Assembly: GCA_001462235.1 (NCBI GenBank)
Contig: LIUI01000154.1
Location: forward strand, 1 to 47,966
From: Fibrobacteria bacterium GUT307
GTDB taxonomy: Bacteria > Fibrobacterota > Fibrobacteria > Fibrobacterales > Fibrobacteraceae
Reading direction: 5' to 3'
Length of the DNA: 47,966 nucleotides
Shown here one piece after another: positions 27,944 through 35,060 of this stretch. A program made the position numbers and the translations under genes. The notes beneath the pieces are model-generated. The model was given only the letters and a program-made list of their open reading frames with translations. It had not been told where the DNA came from and searched no databases. Every line of letters begins with the position of its first letter. Position 1 is the first letter of the stretch.

Positions 27944-30332
27944 TTAGCTTTTTCCTTAAAACAATAGTTACCAAAAGCAATACCAAGCCTGCCAGTCCAA
28001 TCCATAGCGAAATTCTAACGCTATCCGATATATACCGCAGTTCCACAACGGATTTTCCCTGCGGAACGTCAACTGCCATGAATGTGCTGAACGCTCTGCT
28101 AATGTTTGTGGTTTCTCCGTTTACTATTGCTTTCCAATATTTATGGTAATTTTCCGAAACGAATAATTTTCCGGCGGCAGAACTTTCCACTTCAAAAATG
28201 ATGTTATCTGGTTTTGCTGCGGTGGTTTTAACATTTGCCGCGTCGGGTTGTTGTAAGGGCGTTGTGGATTGTTGTAAGGGCGTTGCAGGCAACGCCCCTA
28301 CAACAACGGGGATTTCCAACAATAAAATGTTTTTGTAATCAAAATTATTGTCTTTTAATTTTTTAATTATTTCTTCGCCGGAATTTTCATTTTCCCAACT
28401 GTAATAAACTTTTGCCCTGCCTAAATCGCCCGGATTTTTTTCTACTCCAATGCCACGTTCGCTATCGTATATTATGTAACCTACATTCATTAGGTCCAGC
28501 ATTGCCTGGTTTTGCAATTGCTCTTTGAAAATACGGTAAGTTGCTATTTCGTTATCGTGAAAACCAAGAGCATTCCTTAGGCCGTAAGATGCCAAGTTAT
28601 TCCCGCTCATTGCTGGATTCCTGGTCAAAGCAAAAATACGCGGACGCTCATTGTCATTTGGGCTGTCTTGTTTAATTGCCTGAACTGCTTGGGGATTGTA
28701 ATAAGCCGCTCTTGGAACCGTTTGAATATAGGGAAAATTTACCACCGCTAAATCTATAGCGGCAATCGCTATTAAAATCAGGGTGTTTTGGGTAGTAAGG
28801 GCGTTGCCTGCAACGCCCCTACCCAAAACAAAAAACGCCGCACCCAAAACAACAGCACATATAATAAAAGATTTAATAGAAAAAGAAGCCAATTCGCCGG
28901 CTTTGACAAAATTCACAGGTTTAAAATAATCTCCGCCAACAGAATTAAAAAAGAAACTCGCTAAAATCACAAAGGGGACAGACCAGAGAACTATATGCAA
29001 AATTGATTTTATATTTTGAACTTTTATAAAATATGCACCGAATAGTAGTATGAATATTGCTGTGGGAGCGCCGTTTAAGCTTTCCCATGCGTGACGGAAA
29101 ATTAAAATGGCGGTTAGTAGTATGCCGTATAAAATTGCACCTTGTTTGATAATTTTTTTGTTCTCTTCAAAATTTTTAAGAACTGGGGCTGCCAAAAATA
29201 AAAAGGCAAGGGGAAGCCAGAAAATAGCCATGCTAGGTGCACGGAAATTTTTAACGCCCGGAATAAAATTAAACCATGCACTGAATAAAAACGAATGCAA
29301 ACCAACAGCATAAGAGAGAGCTATAACACAACCGAAAAACCAAAATAACGCTTGCTTTCTGTTACTCGGTAACAAACAACCGCAAAGAGCTAAGAATGTT
29401 AAAAGGGTACCTGCGCCATCTGCATTTAACTTAAAGGAATTTTGCCCCCAATAACTATTTTCTGTTCCTTGCCCTTTGCCAACATCCGTTCCCAAAAAAC
29501 CCGGCAAAATTATGGCGGCAAGTTCTTCTCCATGCAAACTCCAGCTTGCGGAATGCTCAATGGTTGTTTTTTCTGCGCTTCCCCTAATAGATTCCGTTGT
29601 TGTATATAAATATGGTGGGAGTATTTGAAAAGCGGAAATCGCAAGGCCAATAGCCAAAGCCAAGGTAGCAAGCCCTAAACGAATGCTGCGAACTTTTGCA
29701 GAAAGCGGGTTTGAAAAGAGTTCAAATAAAGTATAAAGCCCGGCACCCCATAAAAAGAAATAGGTTAATTGCAAATGCGGGGAAAGCACCATCCAAACAA
29801 CAGAAAGCGAAAAATAAATTCCATGCTTTATAGAGCCTTCGCGGAGCAACCTCATCAAAGCATACATCGCAAAAGGAGCCGCTGCAAAAACCATCATTTT
29901 GCCATCGTGCCCGCCGTAGATATACGTGAAATATTGAGGACTGCACGCATATAAAAAGCCGAGCAAAGCCGCCCATTGCCACTTGTCTGTTAAATACCTT
30001 GCCAAAATATAGGCAGCAATAAATGCACACCAAATTGTCAATATAAACTTAAAGCCAGTTGCCCTATCCGGGTCTAAAATAAAATAGATTAAGGCAAGCG
30101 GATGATAAACATCTGCAAATAAAGCATCCATAGTTGGAATGCCGCCAAGCCTGGAAGCATCCCATTCTGGCAAAATAAAATTACTCGCCCTTACATAGCG
30201 GGCACCTATGCTGTTAAGCTGGTCGCTATTCAGCATAAGTTTTGAGCTATCAAAAACAAATTCGCTGAATACAAGCAAAAGCAACGCAAGGAAGGCAAGC
30301 GCCGCAATGGCTAAAACACCATTTTTAGTCAA
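27924..30332 (-). CDS. YfhO-family polytopic membrane protein
   Basis: 802 residues. A GT-C-like membrane part with about twelve helices fills residues 1-530 and a beta-rich extracytoplasmic part the rest, ending in one more helix and a basic tail. ADVYHPLALIYFILDP, YGGHDGKM and a C-terminal FVSENYHKYWKAIVNGE are typical of YfhO-like proteins, which are implicated in lipid-linked sugar transfer to polymers. The TTG start has GAGGATT upstream, and the gene follows a small membrane ORF by 6 nt. Two palindromic repeats lie inside the coding sequence. Confidence 0.85.
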   Translation of the reverse strand: MTKNGVLAIAALAFLALLLLVFSEFVFDSSKLMLNSDQLNSIGARYVRASNFILPEWDASRLGGIPTMDALFADVYHPLALIYFILDPDRATGFKFILTIWCAFIAAYILARYLTDKWQWAALLGFLYACSPQYFTYIYGGHDGKMMVFAAAPFAMYALMRLLREGSIKHGIYFSLSVVWMVLSPHLQLTYFFLWGAGLYTLFELFSNPLSAKVRSIRLGLATLALAIGLAISAFQILPPYLYTTTESIRGSAEKTTIEHSASWSLHGEELAAIILPGFLGTDVGKGQGTENSYWGQNSFKLNADGAGTLLTFLALCGCLLPSNRKQALFWFFGCVIALSYAVGLHSFLFSAWFNFIPGVKNFRAPSMAIFWLPLAFLFLAAPVLKNFEENKKIIKQGAILYGILLTAILIFRHAWESLNGAPTAIFILLFGAYFIKVQNIKSILHIVLWSVPFVILASFFFNSVGGDYFKPVNFVKAGELASFSIKSFIICAVVLGAAFFVLGRGVAGNALTTQNTLILIAIAAIDLAVVNFPYIQTVPRAAYYNPQAVQAIKQDSPNDNERPRIFALTRNPAMSGNNLASYGLRNALGFHDNEIATYRIFKEQLQNQAMLDLMNVGYIIYDSERGIGVEKNPGDLGRAKVYYSWENENSGEEIIKKLKDNNFDYKNILLLEIPVVVGALPATPLQQSTTPLQQPDAANVKTTAAKPDNIIFEVESSAAGKLFVSENYHKYWKAIVNGETTNISRAFSTFMAVDVPQGKSVVELRYISDSVRISLWIGLAGLVLLLVTIVLRKKLNEKSIF
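28248..28304. repeat. REP-like palindrome inside YfhO, with a partial direct copy
   Basis: A 34-nt hairpin (28271-28304) has two 16-nt arms with one mismatch and a 2-nt loop; the core is GGGCGTTGC/GCAACGCCC. A partial copy of its left arm lies directly upstream (28248-28264 repeated at 28269-28285). The insertion keeps the YfhO frame and encodes a Pro/Thr/Gln-rich stretch. Confidence 0.7.
28785..28829. repeat. Second REP-like palindrome inside YfhO
   Basis: A 45-nt imperfect hairpin with the same GGGCGTTGC / GCAACGCCC core as the copy at 28271-28304, flanked by GTTTTGGGTA and its complement. It also stays in frame and lies in a loop between predicted membrane helices. Confidence 0.65.
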
Positions 30333-30338
30333 AAGCTA

Positions 30339-30446
30339 CTAATCCTCTGCAGTTAATTGCCTATGTTTGTGCACAATAAAAAATGCAACCGCCCCGGAAA
30401 CTATTACTGCAGCGGCTAGGATAATATAGGTGACAACCTTGTTCAT
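30339..30446 (-). CDS. Small single-span membrane protein (35 residues)
   Basis: ATG 30446 is preceded by AAGGAG. The product starts MNKVVTYIILAAAVIVSG, continues as one hydrophobic helix to about residue 25, and ends with a short basic then acidic tail (HKHRQLTAED). The stop lies 6 nt before the YfhO TTG, and TAAATT upstream of the Shine-Dalgarno could serve as -10. It likely begins the glycoconjugate operon. The function is unknown. Confidence 0.6.
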   Translation of the reverse strand: MNKVVTYIILAAAVIVSGAVAFFIVHKHRQLTAED

Positions 30447-30479
30447 AACAACTCCTTTTTGAAGGTAATTTAGAAAAAT

Positions 30480-32141
30480 TTACTTTAACGCATCATGCTC
30501 CAGCATTAGCGTATAGTTTGTTACATCGCATACTTCGCTTGGGCCAAAATACTGTATGGGCCCCGGATACAAGTATTCCTCGCCTTTTTCCCAAGCGTCT
30601 CTATGCTCGGCAAAGTATTTAAAAGGCTTGCCGTTTAAGTCCACTAGGGCTTTTTGGATAACCGGTTTATCTGCACCGTGCCTGCGTTCTATATTCATCA
30701 TCATTGTGGTGGGAACTCCGCCCGCTACCCAGTTTTCAATACCTTTTGTTAAATTGCGAACAGAAGCCATATAGCCGGTTTTTTTATGCAACACCAAAAC
30801 GGAAGCCGCATATCCAAGGCCGTAGCAGTAATCGGCATCAAAATTGGAAGGAGCTGCGCAACGGCCTTCGTAGCCAAAAAAGTGGTTAAGAGCGGCAAAT
30901 TTACCCTTAAAGGCACGAACTTTGAGTTCTTTTGAAACCATTTCTATTAGCAGTTTTTCCGTTTCAATCAAGGAAACCTGAACATTGCCATGAGGGTCGC
31001 GGTCTAGCATGAGTTGCAACTGTATGCCTTCTGGCAGGCTCTTTAAGAGTTTCGCGGAGGCTTCGGAAATATGTTTGCCGGCTACCTCTACCATATCTGC
31101 TACTTTGCCTGCGTTTTTAATCTCGGCTTCATTATGGGCAAGAGCCTCATTGAGTTCGGAAATTAAAACTCCAAATTCCGGGATAAATTCAACCAGACCT
31201 TCCGGTATAAGGGCTACGCCAAAATTTTTGCCGGCGCCATAACGCCCCACAACAGCATCTGCTATGGAAAATACAACTTGTTCCAATGTCCATTTCTTTT
31301 CTTTTATTTCTTCGGAAATCAAGCAAACATTGGGATGGGTTTGAAGTGCCGCTTCTAAACCTATATGGCTGGCAGAACGCCCCATGAGTTTGATAAAGTG
31401 CCAGTATTTACGGGCAGAATTCGCATCGCGCTCAATATTGCCTATCAATTCCGAATAGGTTTTAACGGCGGTGTCAAAGCCAAAGGAGGTTTCTATATAT
31501 TCGTTTTTTAAGTCTCCGTCTATGGTTTTTGGGCAGCCTATAACGGAACAAGAAACCTTTTTTTCGGCAAAGTATTCTGCGAGCACCGCTGCATTTGTGT
31601 TGGAATCATCGCCACCGATAATCACAATGGCATTTAAGTCAAGTTTCTTTACCACTTCTATGCATTTGTCGAATTGTTCGGTGCTTTCTAATTTTGTTCT
31701 GCCGCTTTGGATTATGTCAAAGCCACCTGTGTTGCGGTATTGGCTCATAAGCGCGTGGTCTATTTCAATGTATTTACCTTCTACCAAGCCACCAGGCCCG
31801 CCTAGAAAACCATAAAGATTTGAGCTACCTATAACGGCTTTTATTCCGTCAAAAATTCCCGCTATCACATTGTGCCCACCCGGAGCCTGGCCGCCGGAGA
31901 GAACAACTCCAACATTGAGCGGGCCGCCGGTGATTTGCTTTTCTTCTGAGGCTTCAAATGTTAAAACGGGAGCACCGTAAGTATTTGGAAACAACTCTTT
32001 TATTTTTGCTTGGTCCCTAACCGATTCGGTTGCGGCACCTGAGTTAATTGAAACTTTTAAAGCACCATTGCGAAGCGATGGCGGCAATTTTGGTTTGTAT
32101 TCGGCACGAGCCTTGCCCAGAACAGAAAGAATTTCGGACAT
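30480..32141 (-). CDS. pfp: Pyrophosphate-dependent 6-phosphofructokinase, long form
   Basis: 553 residues, the length of plant-type/long PPi-PFKs. Motifs are [10 protein letters not shown] near residue 85, [11 protein letters not shown] with the GGDD signature that favours PPi over [13 protein letters not shown] (catalytic Asp), and [14 protein letters not shown]. It reversibly phosphorylates fructose-6-phosphate with pyrophosphate in glycolysis. It has an AGGAG Shine-Dalgarno, and its promoter (TACATT at 32169-32164) overlaps that of the divergent membrane gene. Confidence 0.94.
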   Translation of the reverse strand: MSEILSVLGKARAEYKPKLPPSLRNGALKVSINSGAATESVRDQAKIKELFPNTYGAPVLTFEASEEKQITGGPLNVGVVLSGGQAPGGHNVIAGIFDGIKAVIGSSNLYGFLGGPGGLVEGKYIEIDHALMSQYRNTGGFDIIQSGRTKLESTEQFDKCIEVVKKLDLNAIVIIGGDDSNTNAAVLAEYFAEKKVSCSVIGCPKTIDGDLKNEYIETSFGFDTAVKTYSELIGNIERDANSARKYWHFIKLMGRSASHIGLEAALQTHPNVCLISEEIKEKKWTLEQVVFSIADAVVGRYGAGKNFGVALIPEGLVEFIPEFGVLISELNEALAHNEAEIKNAGKVADMVEVAGKHISEASAKLLKSLPEGIQLQLMLDRDPHGNVQVSLIETEKLLIEMVSKELKVRAFKGKFAALNHFFGYEGRCAAPSNFDADYCYGLGYAASVLVLHKKTGYMASVRNLTKGIENWVAGGVPTTMMMNIERRHGADKPVIQKALVDLNGKPFKYFAEHRDAWEKGEEYLYPGPIQYFGPSEVCDVTNYTLMLEHDALK

Positions 32142-32163
32142 TGGTTTTCTCCTATTTTTTTGT

Positions 32164-32190
32164 AATGTAGAAAATTTCTACGTTCCTTCC
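32164..32190. promoter_or_regulatory. Overlapping divergent promoters of pfp and the SpmA/B fusion gene
   Basis: Minus-strand TACATT (32169-32164) serves pfp, which has a leader with AGGAG. Plus-strand TACGTT (32179-32184) lies 6 nt before GTG 32191. Together they form the near-perfect palindrome GTAGAAAATTTCTAC (32167-32181). Confidence 0.55.
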
Positions 32191-33429
32191 GTGTTCTTAA
32201 ACATTATTTGGCTTCTATTTTTTGTTGGTGCTTTTGCGGCTTGCCTTGCACAGTGGCTTTATCTTGGTGATAGCGGTATTTTTAACACGGTAATGCAGAG
32301 CGTTTTTGATATGTCAAAGACCGCTTTTGAAATATCAATCGGCTTAACAGGCATTTTGGCTTTTTGGCTTGGAATAATGAAAATAGGAGAGCGGGCAGGG
32401 GCAGTTCAAATGCTGGCTAAATTAGTTTCTCCTTTGCTAAAAAGGCTTTTTCCAAGTATCCCTGCAAATCACCCTGCTATGGGCAGCATGCTCATGAACA
32501 TAAGCGCAAACATGCTGGGGCTAGACAACGCCGCCACCCCCCTTGGCTTAAAAGCCATGAAAGAATTGCAAGAAATAAATCCCCAAAAAGACATTGCAAG
32601 CGATGCCCAAATTTTATTTTTGGTTTTGAACGCAAGCGGTTTAACTCTTATTCCCGTTAGCATAATGACCTACCGAGCAAAGCTCGGCGCGGCAAACCCA
32701 GCAGACATTTTTTTGCCTATTTTATTCGCAACATTTTTCAGCACTGTGGCCGGCATTCTTATAACCTCTTTTTTCCAAAAAATTGAGATAAAAAATGTGG
32801 TTTTTATATCTTGGTTTACAGGTCTTTGTGCGGCTGTGTTCGGTTCGCTTTGGTATTTTTCCACGCTATCTGCACAAGAAATGGGGGTTGCCAGCGCATT
32901 TTTAGGCGGCATAATTTTATTTGCCATTGTTATATTCTTTTTGATTTTGGCCGCTATAAAAAAAGTAATGCCTTTTGATGCCTTTGTTGAGGGGGCAAAG
33001 GAAGGTTTTTCAACTGCCGTAATGGTGATACCTTACTTGATAGCCATTTTGGTGGGGGTAGCGGCTTTTAGGGCAAGCGGCGCTATGGGTTTTATCATGG
33101 ACGGGGTTACAACTGCTTTTAATTTCTTAGGCATTCCGGCAGATGTAGTGCCGAGTTTGCCAACAGCAATTATGAAACCTCTTTCTGGTAGCGGCGCGCG
33201 CGGAATGATGGTGGATGCCATGCAGCAATACGGTGCAGACAGTTTTGCAGGCCGTTTGAGCTGTATATTTCAGGGCACAACAGACACTACATTTTACATT
33301 TTGGCGGTTTATTTTGGTTCGGTTGCTGTTCGCAAATCCAGGCACGCGGTTTTTTGCTGCCTTGCGGCAGATATAGCCGGAGTTATTGCGGCAATAGCCA
33401 TAGCATACATATTTTTCCCGCCTATTTGA
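32191..33429 (+). CDS. Fused SpmA-SpmB-like nucleoside-recognition (Gate) membrane protein
   Basis: 412 residues and about ten transmembrane helices. The first half resembles spore maturation protein A (IGLTGILAFWLGIMKIGERAG, NISANMLGLDNAATPLGLKAM). The second half resembles SpmB (AVMVIPYLIAILVGVAAFRASGAM, MKPLSGSGARGMMVDAM, GTTDTTFYILAVYFGSV). In many non-sporulating Gram-negatives these two are one polypeptide of unknown transport function. GTG 32191 was chosen because TACGTT is exactly 6 nt upstream and the family starts there. The end overlaps comF by 8 nt in convergent orientation. Confidence 0.9.
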   Translation: MFLNIIWLLFFVGAFAACLAQWLYLGDSGIFNTVMQSVFDMSKTAFEISIGLTGILAFWLGIMKIGERAGAVQMLAKLVSPLLKRLFPSIPANHPAMGSMLMNISANMLGLDNAATPLGLKAMKELQEINPQKDIASDAQILFLVLNASGLTLIPVSIMTYRAKLGAANPADIFLPILFATFFSTVAGILITSFFQKIEIKNVVFISWFTGLCAAVFGSLWYFSTLSAQEMGVASAFLGGIILFAIVIFFLILAAIKKVMPFDAFVEGAKEGFSTAVMVIPYLIAILVGVAAFRASGAMGFIMDGVTTAFNFLGIPADVVPSLPTAIMKPLSGSGARGMMVDAMQQYGADSFAGRLSCIFQGTTDTTFYILAVYFGSVAVRKSRHAVFCCLAADIAGVIAAIAIAYIFFPPI

Positions 33430-34156
33430 GTTCCGTTTTCCATCCCAGCTTTTTATCTGCTGCCATATCTGCCGCCGCACTGGCGGGGAATTCGTAAAGC
33501 AGGGCGCAAACCTTTATGTTTTTAAAGCCGGCTCTTTTCAAAGCTCTTGCGCAAGAAGAGGTTGTAGCACCTGTTGTATAGACATCGTCCACAACAACAA
33601 TCCCGTTTTGCGGAACAAGTTTAAAACGCTCTGCGTTTTTTGCTTCAAAAGCTCCTGCAACATTGAGAGAGCGGGCATTATTGCCAAGCGTGGTTTGCGA
33701 GGGTTTGTAAATTCGCCTTTTTAGAATATTTTTTTGCAGTTTCCCGCCGCAATGCAAAGAGAGTTCAAAAGCAATCTGTTCGCTTTGGTTGTAGCCCCTT
33801 TCCCGCATTCTGGCTTTATGCACGGGCACGGGGATAAAGGACATATTTTTTCCCCAGCTTTCCAAAATTTGCAGGGCTTCGCCTTTGCGCCCTACGGATG
33901 AATGGGCAACGAGGTAAGATGCTATTTTTTGCATCCCTTTGTATTTCATGGCTAGAATTAATTTTCTGGTTAGAGAGTTCATTTGAAAAAGGCAAATGGC
34001 ATCTTCTTTGCTGGGCCACACGGGGTGTTCGCCATAAGCTATGAGTTCTTCTTTGCAATTGGGGCAAAGCCAGGGGTCTAATTTTTGAGAACTGCTCCCG
34101 CATGCAAGGCAGGCATTCCCAAAGAAAAAAAACGAAAGAGACTCTTTTAGGTCCAT
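33422..34156 (-). CDS. comF: ComF-family phosphoribosyltransferase-like protein
   Basis: 244 residues. The N-terminal zinc finger has Cys pairs CLACG and CPNC. The C-terminal PRTase fold has the PRPP loop GIVVVDDVYTTGATTSSCARAL. ComF proteins help DNA uptake during transformation, and with type IV pili in the same window a competence role is possible. TAAATT lies 9 nt before the ATG. Confidence 0.92.
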   Translation of the reverse strand: MDLKESLSFFFFGNACLACGSSSQKLDPWLCPNCKEELIAYGEHPVWPSKEDAICLFQMNSLTRKLILAMKYKGMQKIASYLVAHSSVGRKGEALQILESWGKNMSFIPVPVHKARMRERGYNQSEQIAFELSLHCGGKLQKNILKRRIYKPSQTTLGNNARSLNVAGAFEAKNAERFKLVPQNGIVVVDDVYTTGATTSSCARALKRAGFKNIKVCALLYEFPASAAADMAADKKLGWKTELK

Positions 34157-34178
34157 AGTACTGCTAATTTACAAAATT

Positions 34179-34205
34179 GCCCCGCTCAAGAAGGGTTGGC
34201 AGCGG
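34179..34205 (-). terminator. Possible weak terminator of the 34212 gene
   Basis: CCGCT and AGCGG arms enclose a 14-nt loop, followed on the minus strand by GGGCAATTTTG. It looks like a degraded relative of the strong hairpin at 35020-35045. Confidence 0.3.
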
Positions 34206-34211
34206 TAATTA

Positions 34212-34748
34212 TCACAGCCTTTCGCTTGCCGAATTCACATTCTCCGGAAACGCCATAAAGCACAAAGTCTCAAACACCATAACAAGAGCTTCCGAAGTGT
34301 AATTTCTCTCCCTCAGCAAATAAATAAACCGCTTGAACCAATCAGAAAACTCAACTCTAGAAACAAGATCTGCCATCAACTGGTGACCGGAACTGCTTTC
34401 GGCGGAATTAGCACAAATGCAAATACCGTAGTAAATCGCAAGAAGCTCATTGCAATCAACGTTCTCTATATCTTGCTGCCTTCCATTGATAGGAACCACT
34501 GGCCTGAATTTCGTAATAGCATTAGCCATAAGCCCCGCAATCTTCGGGGCCTGCACCTTGTCTGGAATGCCGTATCTCGTTTTCAAAACTTCTATGTCTT
34601 GCGCATAGTAGCGAATGACTTTTGTCGCTATGGAATGGTTCAAAATGAAAATATCTTTGTCTATCCTGCCCGCAAACGCCAACTTAGCCCATGCCCTAGC
34701 GAGCGTTTTCATTCTGTTTCCAAGCATCTGCTCCCTTTCAGTTTGCAT
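34212..34748 (-). CDS. Hypothetical protein
   Basis: 178 residues, mostly alpha-helical, no signal peptide or clear membrane helix. No family is recognised. It contains a Cys-rich patch (YYGICICANSAESSSG) in the middle. It overlaps the end of the 66-residue gene by 11 nt, so the two form a small operon. Confidence 0.6.
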   Translation of the reverse strand: MQTEREQMLGNRMKTLARAWAKLAFAGRIDKDIFILNHSIATKVIRYYAQDIEVLKTRYGIPDKVQAPKIAGLMANAITKFRPVVPINGRQQDIENVDCNELLAIYYGICICANSAESSSGHQLMADLVSRVEFSDWFKRFIYLLRERNYTSEALVMVFETLCFMAFPENVNSASERL

Positions 34749-34938
34749 ACGCCCTTTCCACAGCTTTCGAGAATGGGCCTATCAGGGCATCGGCCGCCGC
34801 TCCAAAATCCTCCTCGGAAACCTCTTTTGCATGGTTGGGATATTTCAGCGTATCAGAAAGTTTTTCCATACGGCTTTCCATATACGCCGCCGCAGAGGCT
34901 ACCTCATGCTCTTCAAAGTCTTTTTGAAATTTTGTCAT
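34738..34938 (-). CDS. Small hypothetical protein (66 residues)
   Basis: An acidic, helical, cytoplasmic protein starting TKFQKDFEEHEVASAAAYME. A GGGAGATAAG Shine-Dalgarno lies close to the ATG, and TATTTTT about 35 nt upstream could be the -10. The pairing of a small acidic first gene with a larger overlapping second gene resembles toxin-antitoxin layout, but no family similarity supports that. Confidence 0.6.
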   Translation of the reverse strand: MTKFQKDFEEHEVASAAAYMESRMEKLSDTLKYPNHAKEVSEEDFGAAADALIGPFSKAVERAYAN

Positions 34939-34976
34939 TTTCTTATCTCCCGGATTTGTGGCTACCCTAAAAATAG

Positions 34977-34995
34977 AAAAAACCTTCGGTGAAGG
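34977..34995 (-). terminator. Second terminator behind the left pilin operon
   Basis: On the minus strand a CCTTC-ACC-GAAGG hairpin is followed by six T. It lies 25 nt beyond the first hairpin and gives the left operon tandem terminators. Confidence 0.7.
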
Positions 34996-35019
34996 CTTAA
35001 AAAATCTCAGAGAAAATTA

Positions 35020-35045
35020 CCCCGCTCAGGAGGTGGAGCGGGGCA
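35020..35045 (-). terminator. Terminator of the left pilin operon (repeat family copy 1)
   Basis: On the minus strand CCCCGCTC pairs with GAGCGGGG across an 8-nt loop, followed by TAATTTTCTC. It is the same element as at 46320-46346 and 47094-47120, with one G missing. The bases before it (GCCATAAACCCGAA after the stop region) also match the end of the right operon, so the two operon ends are homologous in inverted orientation. Confidence 0.75.
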
Positions 35046-35060
35046 GTGAAGAGTTCGGGT

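Noticed and set aside
28271-28304. Intragenic hairpin as a terminator
   Set aside because: It has no following T-run on either strand and lies in the middle of an intact YfhO frame; a REP-like insertion explains it better.
34212-34938. Toxin-antitoxin pair
   Set aside because: Only the layout (small gene overlapping a larger one) suggests it; neither product shows a recognisable toxin or antitoxin motif.
34383-34970. 195-codon plus-strand open frame
   Set aside because: It is antisense to two overlapping minus-strand genes that have Shine-Dalgarno and operon structure.
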